Source of the DNA: Flavobacteriales bacterium | Lineage (GTDB): Bacteria; Bacteroidota; Bacteroidia; Flavobacteriales_E; Vicingaceae | Length of the DNA: 64,000 nucleotides | Direction: 5' to 3' | Assembly: GCA_020435335.1 (NCBI GenBank) | Contig: JAGQZT010000019.1 | Coordinates: 45,512-109,511, forward strand | Shown: positions 24,193 through 31,955 of the stretch, one piece after another | Position numbering within the stretch: position 1 is the stretch's first letter | Layout: each line of letters opens with the position of its first letter | Position numbers and translations under genes: made by a program | The notes under the pieces: model-generated | What the model was told of the DNA's origin: nothing | Seen by the model: only the letters and a program-made list of their open reading frames with translations | The model's database searches: none

Positions 24193-26019
24193 CTTCGCGA
24201 GGTTTCTAGGCTGATCCACGTTGCAACCACGCATCACAGCGATGTGATACGACAAGAGTTGTAACGGAATGGATGTCAACAACGGACTCAATGCATCTTC
24301 GGTGGCAGGAATTTCGATGTAATGATCGGCAATGGCTTTCACCTCGGTATCTCCTTCCGTAATGATGGCAATGATCTTACCGCTTCGGGCTTTTACTTCC
24401 TCAATGTTGCTCACTACTTTTTCGTAATTACCGTGTTTGGTGGCGATAACAACTACCGGCATTTCTTCGTCAATCAAAGCAATAGGGCCATGTTTCATTT
24501 CAGCCGCGGGATAACCTTCCGCATGGATGTAAGAGATTTCTTTTAATTTCAAAGCACCCTCCAGGGCAACCGGGAAGTTATATCCTCTACCCAAATACAG
24601 GAAGTTACGTGCATCTTTAAATCGTTTTGAAATGGCAACGGTTTGAGCGTCTGTTTCGAGCATCTTTTCCACCTTGTTAGGAATCGAATCCAACTCAACC
24701 AGCAATTCGTGGAATTTGGATTCGGAAATGGAACCTTTTTTATGTGCAATGGACAAGGCCATTAAAGACAGAACGGTTACCTGAGCTGTAAATGCTTTGG
24801 TAGATGCCACACCGATCTCCGGTCCGGCATGGGTGTAAGACCCGGCATGTGTTTCGCGGGAAATGGAAGAACCGACCACATTACAAATGCCAATAATGGT
24901 AGCTCCTTTTTCTTTGGCGAGTTTAATGGCAGCGAGTGTGTCGGCGGTTTCGCCGGATTGAGAAATGGCGATCACCACATCTTTTTCATTGATAATGGGG
25001 TTCCTGTAACGGAATTCAGAGGCATATTCCACTTCTACAGGAATACGGGTCAGGTCTTCAAACAGGTATTCACCCACCAGTCCGGCGTGCCAGGACGTAC
25101 CACAAGCTACAATGATGATCCGGTTGGCATTGATGATTTTTTGCTCATAGTCACGGATACCACCCAACGAAACGATGCCCTTGTTTACATCAATACGGCC
25201 TCTCATGCTGTTTCTGATGGTGGTGGGTTGCTCGTAGATCTCTTTTAACATAAAGTGCTCATAGCCGCCCTTTTCAATGGCTTCAAGATGCACTTCCAGT
25301 TCCTGAATATAGGGGATGACCTCCTGCTTTTTGATATTCATCATCTTCAGGTCTTCACCTTGTTCGATGATCGCGATCTCTTCGTCTTCCAGGTAAACCA
25401 CATTTTTTGTGTATTCAACAATCGGGGTTGCATCTGAAGCGACAAAGTATTCACCATCTATTCCGACACCGATTACCAGCGGACTACTCTTCCTGGCTGC
25501 GATCAGTTTTCTTGGATTGTTCTTGTCAATGATTACAATGGCATAAGCACCAACGACTTCATTCAGAGCAATTCTAACGGCTTCGTCCAGTTCGGCTCCG
25601 GTATTTCGTTGAATGTCTTCAATGAGGTGGATCAATACTTCCGTATCCGTGTCACTGATAAAGTCATGCCCCCGTTTAATCAATTCCTCTTTCAAGGAAG
25701 CGTAGTTTTCGATTATTCCATTGTGAATGATGGCCAGTTCGTTGTTGCCGGAATAATGCGGGTGTGCATTTTTATCGTTCGGCACACCATGAGTTGCCCA
25801 GCGGGTATGACCAATTCCGATATGTCCGCTGGTATCTTTACCTTCAGCAAAAGCCTCCAGTTCGGCTACTTTACCTTGTTTTTTATAGAGGTTTACCTGA
25901 CCATTGTTAATAATAGCGACTCCGGCACTATCATATCCCCTGTATTCAAGACGTTTAAGACCTTTGATTAATATTGGATAAGCTTCCTGGTTACCGACAT
26001 AAGCAACAATTCCACACAT
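24175..26019 (-). CDS. glmS: Glutamine-fructose-6-phosphate aminotransferase
   Basis: Makes glucosamine-6-phosphate for peptidoglycan and LPS. 614 aa. N-terminal glutaminase with nucleophile Cys2 (MCGIVAYVG) and GHTRWATHG. Two SIS domains follow (about 285-430 and 460-600) with ACGTSWHAG, SQSGETADT and the C-terminal LAKSVTVE. It is last gene of the GT5-DUF4270-glmS operon, 4 bases after DUF4270, a layout recurrent in Bacteroidota. Confidence 0.96.
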   Translation of the reverse strand: MCGIVAYVGNQEAYPILIKGLKRLEYRGYDSAGVAIINNGQVNLYKKQGKVAELEAFAEGKDTSGHIGIGHTRWATHGVPNDKNAHPHYSGNNELAIIHNGIIENYASLKEELIKRGHDFISDTDTEVLIHLIEDIQRNTGAELDEAVRIALNEVVGAYAIVIIDKNNPRKLIAARKSSPLVIGVGIDGEYFVASDATPIVEYTKNVVYLEDEEIAIIEQGEDLKMMNIKKQEVIPYIQELEVHLEAIEKGGYEHFMLKEIYEQPTTIRNSMRGRIDVNKGIVSLGGIRDYEQKIINANRIIIVACGTSWHAGLVGEYLFEDLTRIPVEVEYASEFRYRNPIINEKDVVIAISQSGETADTLAAIKLAKEKGATIIGICNVVGSSISRETHAGSYTHAGPEIGVASTKAFTAQVTVLSLMALSIAHKKGSISESKFHELLVELDSIPNKVEKMLETDAQTVAISKRFKDARNFLYLGRGYNFPVALEGALKLKEISYIHAEGYPAAEMKHGPIALIDEEMPVVVIATKHGNYEKVVSNIEEVKARSGKIIAIITEGDTEVKAIADHYIEIPATEDALSPLLTSIPLQLLSYHIAVMRGCNVDQPRNLAKSVTVE

Positions 26020-26023
26020 AACA

Positions 26024-27343
26024 TTAAAGTTTAGAATAAGTAATGTTCAGTTTTATTCTGGCATTTGGGTTGTATTCGGAGCCGATTACGGACCGGTTGG
26101 CAAAAACAGCGGATCCGTTCGCTACGAGATACATGCCGTAGTCTGTTTGGTTTTCATACAATAAGTCATGAATATGTCTCGCAATATTGAATTTATAGGT
26201 CTTGCTGGTTTCATCATAAAGACCTCCATAATGATCGATTCCCTCAAAATAATCAGGAGGGTAAACGGAAGTTCCGTTTTCATCGATCACCAAGAGGGTG
26301 AGCTGATCGATCGGAAAATCAAAGTTGCCTTCGGTACCGTTTTCTATCGTTATTTCCAGTTCGGCCTTGTTTACCACAACAGTACCTTCTTTGGTCAGAT
26401 CCTTAATATCCGGAAAGGTGATTTTGGTTTTGGTTCGGGCGTAGGATCCGATGTAACTCACTGTTGAATCTCTGCCGGGGGTATTGTTGAGGTGAGCCTC
26501 AATATCCGTACCTGTAAAATCGTGAGCAAAGCGGGAGTATTTTTTGCTGGAGCTGTTGATGGTGAAATTGTATTTCAACGAATCGTTGTAGTAAACCGTC
26601 ATGGTTGATAATGAGGAGTTCATGTTAAAGGAGACAATGGAACCTGTCCCGGGAGCTAGGGAAGTGTTTCCTGCCGAGTCAACTGTAGTGATATACAACC
26701 CTTTCATGAAGCTGGTAAAGCTGGCGTTATTCACCAGGTCGTTGGATGCATTCATGATTTTGGTGCCGAACGCATGATCCAGCTTAATTCTTAAGTGGGC
26801 CTCTTTTTTGGAAGAATCGAAGGCAATGTTTACACTATCTTCCAGGTTGGGGATAAACGTTTTACTGCCGATAGGTGTAGGATAATGTGCCGTATACATG
26901 TTGGAGTAGTAGTTTGTACCCGAATTCAAATCCTCGGAAAGTTCGTAAACACGAACGGACATAGGCGTATTGGTGTCGCCGTAAATGGTTGTGTAATCCA
27001 GTGTCAGGACAATGGAGTCCAACCCTTCTGTCGGGGCACCCAGGTCAACATTAACACCGGTTAAGCTGATCTGCGTATAAATGGATGCCGAAAGCGGACC
27101 GAAAACAGGGTCGTTGTATAATCCCAAAGGATAATAAAGAGACAGATCGGTTCGAATGGAATCTTCCCGAACAACCTGGGTAACAACGGATAAGGAATCG
27201 TTATAGTGCAAAGACAGCCCGCCATTATCGAAATCAGGCCTCAGTTCCCCGTCTTTTTTGCAAGAAAACAACCCGATTAAAAAAAAGATAGCGGAAAGAG
27301 TAATTACTTTCCGCATAGTAATAGATAAGTTATTTCTTTTCAT
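26024..27343 (-). CDS. DUF4270 lipoprotein
   Basis: 439 aa. A lipoprotein signal with lipobox LIGLFSC leads into a beta-rich DUF4270 body (LYYPLGLYNDPVFGPLSASIYTQI, GLDSIVLTLDY, RFAHDFTGTDIEAHL). The ATG at 27343 lies 1 base past the upstream stop; an internal ATG at 27316 would give a shorter signal peptide. DUF4270 proteins are Bacteroidota outer-membrane-associated lipoproteins of unknown role. The position between a GT5-type protein and glmS is conserved and hints at envelope sugar metabolism. Confidence 0.85.
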   Translation of the reverse strand: MKRNNLSITMRKVITLSAIFFLIGLFSCKKDGELRPDFDNGGLSLHYNDSLSVVTQVVREDSIRTDLSLYYPLGLYNDPVFGPLSASIYTQISLTGVNVDLGAPTEGLDSIVLTLDYTTIYGDTNTPMSVRVYELSEDLNSGTNYYSNMYTAHYPTPIGSKTFIPNLEDSVNIAFDSSKKEAHLRIKLDHAFGTKIMNASNDLVNNASFTSFMKGLYITTVDSAGNTSLAPGTGSIVSFNMNSSLSTMTVYYNDSLKYNFTINSSSKKYSRFAHDFTGTDIEAHLNNTPGRDSTVSYIGSYARTKTKITFPDIKDLTKEGTVVVNKAELEITIENGTEGNFDFPIDQLTLLVIDENGTSVYPPDYFEGIDHYGGLYDETSKTYKFNIARHIHDLLYENQTDYGMYLVANGSAVFANRSVIGSEYNPNARIKLNITYSKL

Positions 27344-27344
27344 T

Positions 27345-28172
27345 TCAGTCCTGTAAAACTTCTGACATTTCTAAAACTTCATCATAAAAATCATTGTAGG
27401 CTGCAATGTAATCTTCAGGAGACTGGTAATCTAATTTAGGTTTGTCGATACCTTGGAAGTGAGCTTCCAGATCAGGGTGAATGGATTCACTTGCTTTAAT
27501 CACGGCATCAGACAATTCCATTGCGGCTTTATTGATTCCCACAAAAGAAGAATCGTTATACTTTGCCAGATCCTCATCACGCATATCATCCATAAAGGCT
27601 TTTTTAGCAAAGTCAGAGTTTAACGCTTTATCAAAATCATTATTGTACAAAGAGTAAACTACTTTCGAATTTTCGAAAATAGGTTCTTTGCTGTAGGACG
27701 ATTTAATGTATAGTGGTACCAGAGAAGTCATCCAGCCGTGGCAATGGATAATATCAGGCACCCATCCTAATTTTTTTACGGTTTCAAGCACACCACGTGC
27801 AAAGAAGATGGATCGCTCATCATTGTCCTCGAAAAATTTACCTTTCTCACAATGAAAAATGGCTTTGCGCTGGAAAAAATCTTCACTATCGATAAAATAC
27901 ACCTGCATACGCGCAGTAGGGATAGAACCCACTTTGATGATCAGCGGATGATCATTGTCGTCAATAATCAGGTTCATACCGGAAAGCCGGATCACTTCAT
28001 GCAACTGGTTTCTTCGTTCGTTAATACAACCGAACTTAGGCATGAAAGTTCTGATTTCTCTGCCGTTTTCCTGGATTCCTTGGGGGAGGTTTCTGCCAAT
28101 ATTGGCTAATTCGTTTTCTTCTACGTAGGGAGCAATTTCTTGGGAAATAAATAAAATCTTCTTCTTTTTCAT
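27345..28172 (-). CDS. GT5 (glycogen synthase) N-terminal-half protein
   Basis: 275 aa. It matches only the N-terminal Rossmann domain of glycogen/starch synthase: KILFISQEIAPYVEENELANIGRNLP, VYFIDSEDFF and IIHCHGWMTSLVPLYIK. The C-terminal ADP-glucose-binding domain is missing, and the K-x-G-G loop is replaced (EENELANIG), so glucosyl transfer is unlikely. Such short forms are conserved in Bacteroidota at this locus. The role is unknown, possibly carbohydrate sensing or scaffolding. First gene of the operon with DUF4270 and glmS. Confidence 0.8.
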   Translation of the reverse strand: MKKKKILFISQEIAPYVEENELANIGRNLPQGIQENGREIRTFMPKFGCINERRNQLHEVIRLSGMNLIIDDNDHPLIIKVGSIPTARMQVYFIDSEDFFQRKAIFHCEKGKFFEDNDERSIFFARGVLETVKKLGWVPDIIHCHGWMTSLVPLYIKSSYSKEPIFENSKVVYSLYNNDFDKALNSDFAKKAFMDDMRDEDLAKYNDSSFVGINKAAMELSDAVIKASESIHPDLEAHFQGIDKPKLDYQSPEDYIAAYNDFYDEVLEMSEVLQD

Positions 28173-28197
28173 ATAAGCCTGCCTTTATTATAGTGTG

Positions 28198-28228
28198 CAA
28201 AGATACGATTTTTTAGCGCTCATGTCAA
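28198..28228 (-). promoter_or_regulatory. Promoter of the GT5-DUF4270-glmS operon
   Basis: On the minus strand TTGA (28225-28228), 19 bases, then TATCTTTG (28198-28205), an exact -7 match, 25 bases before the ATG. Confidence 0.6.
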
Positions 28229-28281
28229 GAAAATTAATAGCTTAAGTCAACGAAGAGGACTTGCAGGAGCAATTATTTTAT

Positions 28282-28289
28282 TTATTTTG
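28282..28289 (+). promoter_or_regulatory. -7 promoter box of panC
   Basis: TTATTTTG has one mismatch to TAnnTTTG. Its last three bases are the TTG that begins the longest open frame. That TTG is therefore unlikely to be the start codon, which supports the GTG at 28314. Confidence 0.45.
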
Positions 28290-28313
28290 CGGATCAAAAT
28301 TGAGCGTTTGAAC

Positions 28314-29156
28314 GTGCACGTATTTAGCGAAATAACGGAACTCTCTGCCTATTTATTGGCAAACCGAAAAGATAAAATGGTTGGGTTTGTCCCAACCATG
28401 GGCGCGTTGCATCAAGCTCATCTGTCGCTGGTGGAGCAGTCTCAGGCTCAATGCGACATCACGGTGTGCAGTATTTTCGTGAATCCCAAACAATTCAATC
28501 GCCGGGAAGATTTGATCAATTACCCCAAGAACCTCGAAAAAGATATCGAGATGTTACGCTCGGTCAATTGTGATGTGCTTTTCTGTCCTTCGGTAGATGA
28601 AATGTACCCGGACACGAATGAAAAGGCCTTTGATTTCGGCCAGCTTACGTCCTTAATGGAAGGAGAGCACCGTCCCGGACATTTCAATGGTGTGGCCATC
28701 GTAATTGAGCGGTTTTTCGCTATTATTCAACCCGAAGTAGCTTTTTTTGGTGAAAAAGACTTCCAGCAACTGGCGGTCATTAAGGCCCTGGTAAGCCAAT
28801 TGAACCTGCCGGTTCAAATCGTAGGCTGCCCGACTGTCCGGGAAGCTTCCGGACTGGCGATGAGTTCCCGCAACGAGCGGCTGAATGAAGCCGAGAAAAT
28901 AGCGGCAGCGGCGATCTATCAGGGATTAATGCGCATCGCTGAAAACAAAGACAAAGCGTCCATAGCGGAACTAAAAACACAATTCACGGAATTCATCGAA
29001 AGCAATCCGATGCTTACCACGGAGTACATCGAAATTGCCGATGAATCGACACTCCAGGCGATAAACACATGGTCCGATAGTCAGGCACCGAGAGCATTTA
29101 CGGCGGTCAACATCAGAGACGTCAGACTGATCGATAATCTGCCGATAAATCCTTAA
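28314..29156 (+). CDS. panC: Pantothenate synthetase
   Basis: Joins pantoate and beta-alanine with ATP. 280 aa from the GTG at 28314, the usual family length; the TTG at 28287 would add nine residues and lies in the promoter box. PTMGALHQAH (27-36) is the HIGH-like motif, with FGEKDFQQL and the KMSKS-like SSRNERL. panD, commonly next to panC in this phylum, is absent; the flippase-like gene follows after 21 bases. Confidence 0.93.
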   Translation: MHVFSEITELSAYLLANRKDKMVGFVPTMGALHQAHLSLVEQSQAQCDITVCSIFVNPKQFNRREDLINYPKNLEKDIEMLRSVNCDVLFCPSVDEMYPDTNEKAFDFGQLTSLMEGEHRPGHFNGVAIVIERFFAIIQPEVAFFGEKDFQQLAVIKALVSQLNLPVQIVGCPTVREASGLAMSSRNERLNEAEKIAAAAIYQGLMRIAENKDKASIAELKTQFTEFIESNPMLTTEYIEIADESTLQAINTWSDSQAPRAFTAVNIRDVRLIDNLPINP

Positions 29157-29177
29157 CTTTAGCGCAAATAAAACAGG

Positions 29178-30185
29178 TTGAAAAAAGCAATTACCACCAT
29201 ATTAAAAATTGTTCTTCCGCTTGGGATAGGCGTTTACCTCACGTGGTATTTTATCTCCCGGTTGTCCGATACCGAGCTGGAAAATCTGGAGAACGCTTTT
29301 TTTCAGGCGGACTACAGTTACATGTTTTTTGGATTGATCCTGTTGCTGCTCAGCCACATGAGCAGGGCGTACCGCTGGAAGTACATGCTGCAGCCTTTGG
29401 GGTATCATCCTACATTCTGGAAAATGTACCACAGTGTGATGATCGGTTACCTCATTAACCTGACCATTCCGCGGTCGGGGGAAGTGGCCCGGGCAGGGTA
29501 TTATGCCAAGTACGAAAAAGGAGCCTCGTTCAATAAGGTGTTCGGAACCATTATCGTGGAGCGTGTGGTGGATTTACTGATGCTGGGCATTGTGATGCTG
29601 ACGACCGTCTACCTGCAAAAAGATGTGGAGGCTTTTCATGCCATTAAAGATTCCGGAAAATCAGGCTCTTCTTTCCCTCAATGGATTTACTTTGTGGTAG
29701 GCGGAGTAGTAATCGCCGGAATCGTGGTTGTATTCCTGGTAGAAAAGATCAAACAAAAAATCAAAGAACTGTTTAAAGGTATCTTTGAGGGCATTAAAAC
29801 GATCATACAACTCAAACAGCGGGTACCCTATATTCTTCATACCCTATTCATTTGGGCTTGTTACTTAGGGATGATCTGGGTGTGTTCTTTTACCCTTCCG
29901 GAGACCTCCAACCTGAGCATAGCAGCGGTATTTGCGGCATTTACCGTGGGAGGCATCGCCATTTCTGCTACTCCAGGGGGGCTTGGATTATATCCGTTTA
30001 TGGTTGGAGAAGTATTAGGAGTATTATACGGAATCGAAAATCCTGGTTCGTTCAGTATGCTGGCCTGGAGTTTTCTAACGGCCTTCACGATCCTGTTGGG
30101 GCTTGTTTCCTTGTTTGTTCTGCCGTTTATCGGAGGCAAACCCAATCCAAAAATTGAAAAGGAGATCCATGAGCAAACTTGCTGA
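29178..30185 (+). CDS. Flippase-like integral membrane protein (LPG-synthase transmembrane family)
   Basis: 335 aa with about eight membrane helices. It carries the family motifs SHMSRAYRWKYMLQP, NLTIPRSGEVARAGYYAKYEKGASFNKVFGTIIVERVVD and SATPGGLGLYPFM. This is the membrane half of lysylphosphatidylglycerol synthases and YbhN-type proteins, without the synthase domain. The start is a TTG (LKKAITTILK), since no ATG precedes the conserved region. It is operonic with panC and overlaps rfaE2 by 17 bases. I infer lipid or polyprenyl-lipid translocation. Confidence 0.8.
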   Translation: MKKAITTILKIVLPLGIGVYLTWYFISRLSDTELENLENAFFQADYSYMFFGLILLLLSHMSRAYRWKYMLQPLGYHPTFWKMYHSVMIGYLINLTIPRSGEVARAGYYAKYEKGASFNKVFGTIIVERVVDLLMLGIVMLTTVYLQKDVEAFHAIKDSGKSGSSFPQWIYFVVGGVVIAGIVVVFLVEKIKQKIKELFKGIFEGIKTIIQLKQRVPYILHTLFIWACYLGMIWVCSFTLPETSNLSIAAVFAAFTVGGIAISATPGGLGLYPFMVGEVLGVLYGIENPGSFSMLAWSFLTAFTILLGLVSLFVLPFIGGKPNPKIEKEIHEQTC

Positions 30186-30681
30186 TATCAAGCATAAAAT
30201 TACGACTGAAGTTCAAGACGTCACAGATTCATGGAAGAACCAGGGGCAGACTATCGTGTTTACGAACGGGTGTTTCGATCTGCTTCATCGCGGGCACATC
30301 GAGTACCTGGCGCAAACAGCCGATTTTGCCGATAAACTGGTTGTTGGCGTGAACTCCGACCGTTCCGTACGAGCCCTGGGAAAAGGCAGTACCCGTCCGC
30401 TTCAGGATGAAAATTCCCGCGCCCTGATCATTGCGGCCCTGGAGTTTGTGGATGCCGTTGTCGTTTTTGATGAAGACACGCCTTACGACCTGATTTCCAG
30501 GGTACAGCCGGACGTGTTGGTGAAGGGTGGCGATTACGATCCCGCGGTTTCCGACACAACCAACCCGAAATACATTGTCGGTTCGGACATCATTAAAGCC
30601 CAAGGAGGGAAGGTTGAGGTCATTCAGTTTGTAGCAGGCTATTCCACCAGCAAGATTGAGGAGAAGATTAAGCAAGGTTAG
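30169..30681 (+). CDS. rfaE2: ADP-heptose synthase, nucleotidyltransferase domain only
   Basis: 170 aa with the cytidylyltransferase-like fold. TNGCFDLLHRGH (32-43) holds the HxGH site, followed by VGVNSDRSVRALGKG and the C-terminal GYSTSKIEEKI. It transfers AMP to heptose-1-phosphate for ADP-heptose. The kinase half of HldE is absent, as in many Bacteroidota with split RfaE1/RfaE2. The ATG at 30169 lies inside the end of the flippase-like gene; an upstream extension of the frame to 30103 is in-gene and lacks support. Confidence 0.88.
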   Translation: MSKLADIKHKITTEVQDVTDSWKNQGQTIVFTNGCFDLLHRGHIEYLAQTADFADKLVVGVNSDRSVRALGKGSTRPLQDENSRALIIAALEFVDAVVVFDEDTPYDLISRVQPDVLVKGGDYDPAVSDTTNPKYIVGSDIIKAQGGKVEVIQFVAGYSTSKIEEKIKQG

Positions 30682-30694
30682 GCCATCCTTGTAA

Positions 30695-30740
30695 TGTCAT
30701 CCTGAGTACGTTTTGCGCGAGCAAAAGCCTCGAAGGATTA
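30695..30740. repeat. Dispersed REP-like element
   Basis: The stretch begins TGTCATCCTGAG and ends CTCGAAGGATTA, the outer arms of a repeat widely dispersed in bacterial genomes. Between the arms is a perfect small hairpin, TTTTGC (30711-30716), GCGA, GCAAAA (30721-30726). It sits between the 3' ends of rfaE2 and the acetyltransferase gene. Only one copy is in the window. Confidence 0.55.
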
Positions 30741-30759
30741 TCGAACGGTTGTAGGCTAA

Positions 30760-31260
30760 TCAATTATTCAATTCAAGAGTATATAGCCAATATTTAACCC
30801 CGAGTCTGGGGTTGATCTCTTTAAGCACTTTAAAACCAATTTGTTCGTAGATATGCCTTGCATTTTTCATAATCTCGGAGGTATGTAAAGCCATAACCTT
30901 CTCATCATTTTTTATAGCTAAATCTATACATTGTTCAGTTAATTTTTTCCCAATGGAGTTGCCTCTGTATTTTGGGTCGACGGAGACGAATCTTAAATGG
31001 CACCAAGCGGCATCGTAGATTTCATTTGGGTTTCCGCTTGGAACTAAAAAGGCCATTCCGATAATTTCTTTTGTATCATTTTCACATACGATACAGTCTG
31101 ATTTTTCAAGCAATTCAAGGTAGGTGTCATAATTGTCCAGCGAAGCAAACAATTTGTTCCAGTTCTTCTCTGTCAGGTCACCTTTATATTGAGACCAAGA
31201 CTTTAACCCTAACTCTCTGAGTTGATCTAAATCGTTTGTGCTTCCAGTTCTATAATTCAT
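30760..31260 (-). CDS. GNAT-family N-acetyltransferase
   Basis: 166 aa, single GNAT domain. Acetyl-CoA pyrophosphate loop in LRFVSVDPKYRGNSIGKKLTEQCIDLA, and a C-terminal HIYEQIGFKVLKE. The substrate is unknown. Hand counts of two 60-base lines within the gene give about 27% and 35% GC, against about 55% for a line in the next gene. The gene is flanked by the REP-like element and by an 18-base palindrome just upstream. These point to recent acquisition (inference). Confidence 0.85.
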   Translation of the reverse strand: MNYRTGSTNDLDQLRELGLKSWSQYKGDLTEKNWNKLFASLDNYDTYLELLEKSDCIVCENDTKEIIGMAFLVPSGNPNEIYDAAWCHLRFVSVDPKYRGNSIGKKLTEQCIDLAIKNDEKVMALHTSEIMKNARHIYEQIGFKVLKEINPRLGVKYWLYTLELNN

Positions 31261-31290
31261 GTACCATGTATTATTTAAGTGAAAAATATC

Positions 31291-31308
31291 TTTTAAAGCG
31301 CTTTAAAA
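31291..31308. promoter_or_regulatory. 18-base perfect palindrome upstream of the acetyltransferase gene
   Basis: TTTTAAAGC followed by its reverse complement. On the minus strand it lies directly upstream of a -7-like box TATTTTTC (31281-31288), that is, in the -33/-7 spacer. This fits an operator, though a weak terminator for the upstream gene is possible. Confidence 0.35.
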
Positions 31309-31333
31309 TTAACTCAAATTCAATCTTAGTAAT

Positions 31334-31846
31334 TTACTTATACCACCCACTATACATCAAATAGCTCTCCGCAATCCGGTTGATTTCTCCTTCCAGCAGT
31401 TCGGGGCTCAGCTCTTTCACTTTCTTCGCCGGGATTCCGGCATACACACATCCGCCTTCCACATGCGTGCCCTGCAGCACTACCGATCCGGCAGCGATGA
31501 TCGTATTGCTTTCCACCACCACATCATCCATCACAATGGCGCCCATTCCGACAAGGACATTGTCTTTGATCGTGCAGCCATGCACGATGGCGTTGTGGCC
31601 TACCGACACGTTGTTGCCAATGTTGGTCGGCGATTTTTGGTAGGTACAGTGCACCACGGCTCCATCCTGGATATTCACCTTGTTTCCCATGCGGATGTAG
31701 TGTACATCGCCCCGGATCACAGCCTGAAACCAGACGCTGCAATCGTTTCCCATCACTACATCACCGGTAATGGTAGCATTCTCTGCCAGGTAGCAATTTT
31801 CACCGGTTTGAGGTGTTTTTCCGTTTACAGTCTTAATTAATGCCAT
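31334..31846 (-). CDS. Gamma-carbonic-anhydrase-like hexapeptide protein
   Basis: 170 aa left-handed beta-helix. Start at the ATG at 31846 (MALIKTVNGKTP); an in-frame upstream extension to 31888 adds unrelated residues. Zinc ligands of the gamma-CA/YrdA/PaaY group are visible as His in VVHCT and the two in GHNAIVHG. It has the usual C-terminal helix (LSPELLEGEINRIAESY). Carbonic anhydrase activity is unproven in most YrdA-like members. Confidence 0.85.
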   Translation of the reverse strand: MALIKTVNGKTPQTGENCYLAENATITGDVVMGNDCSVWFQAVIRGDVHYIRMGNKVNIQDGAVVHCTYQKSPTNIGNNVSVGHNAIVHGCTIKDNVLVGMGAIVMDDVVVESNTIIAAGSVVLQGTHVEGGCVYAGIPAKKVKELSPELLEGEINRIAESYLMYSGWYK

Positions 31847-31955
31847 ACTCGCTTGTTTTTTACACGAAAGTAATAGGAATTCAACCAAAGAACAAATATT
31901 GCTAATTTCTTCAGCGAAAATTCACTATCTTACTGCGCACTAAAAACTTATACTT

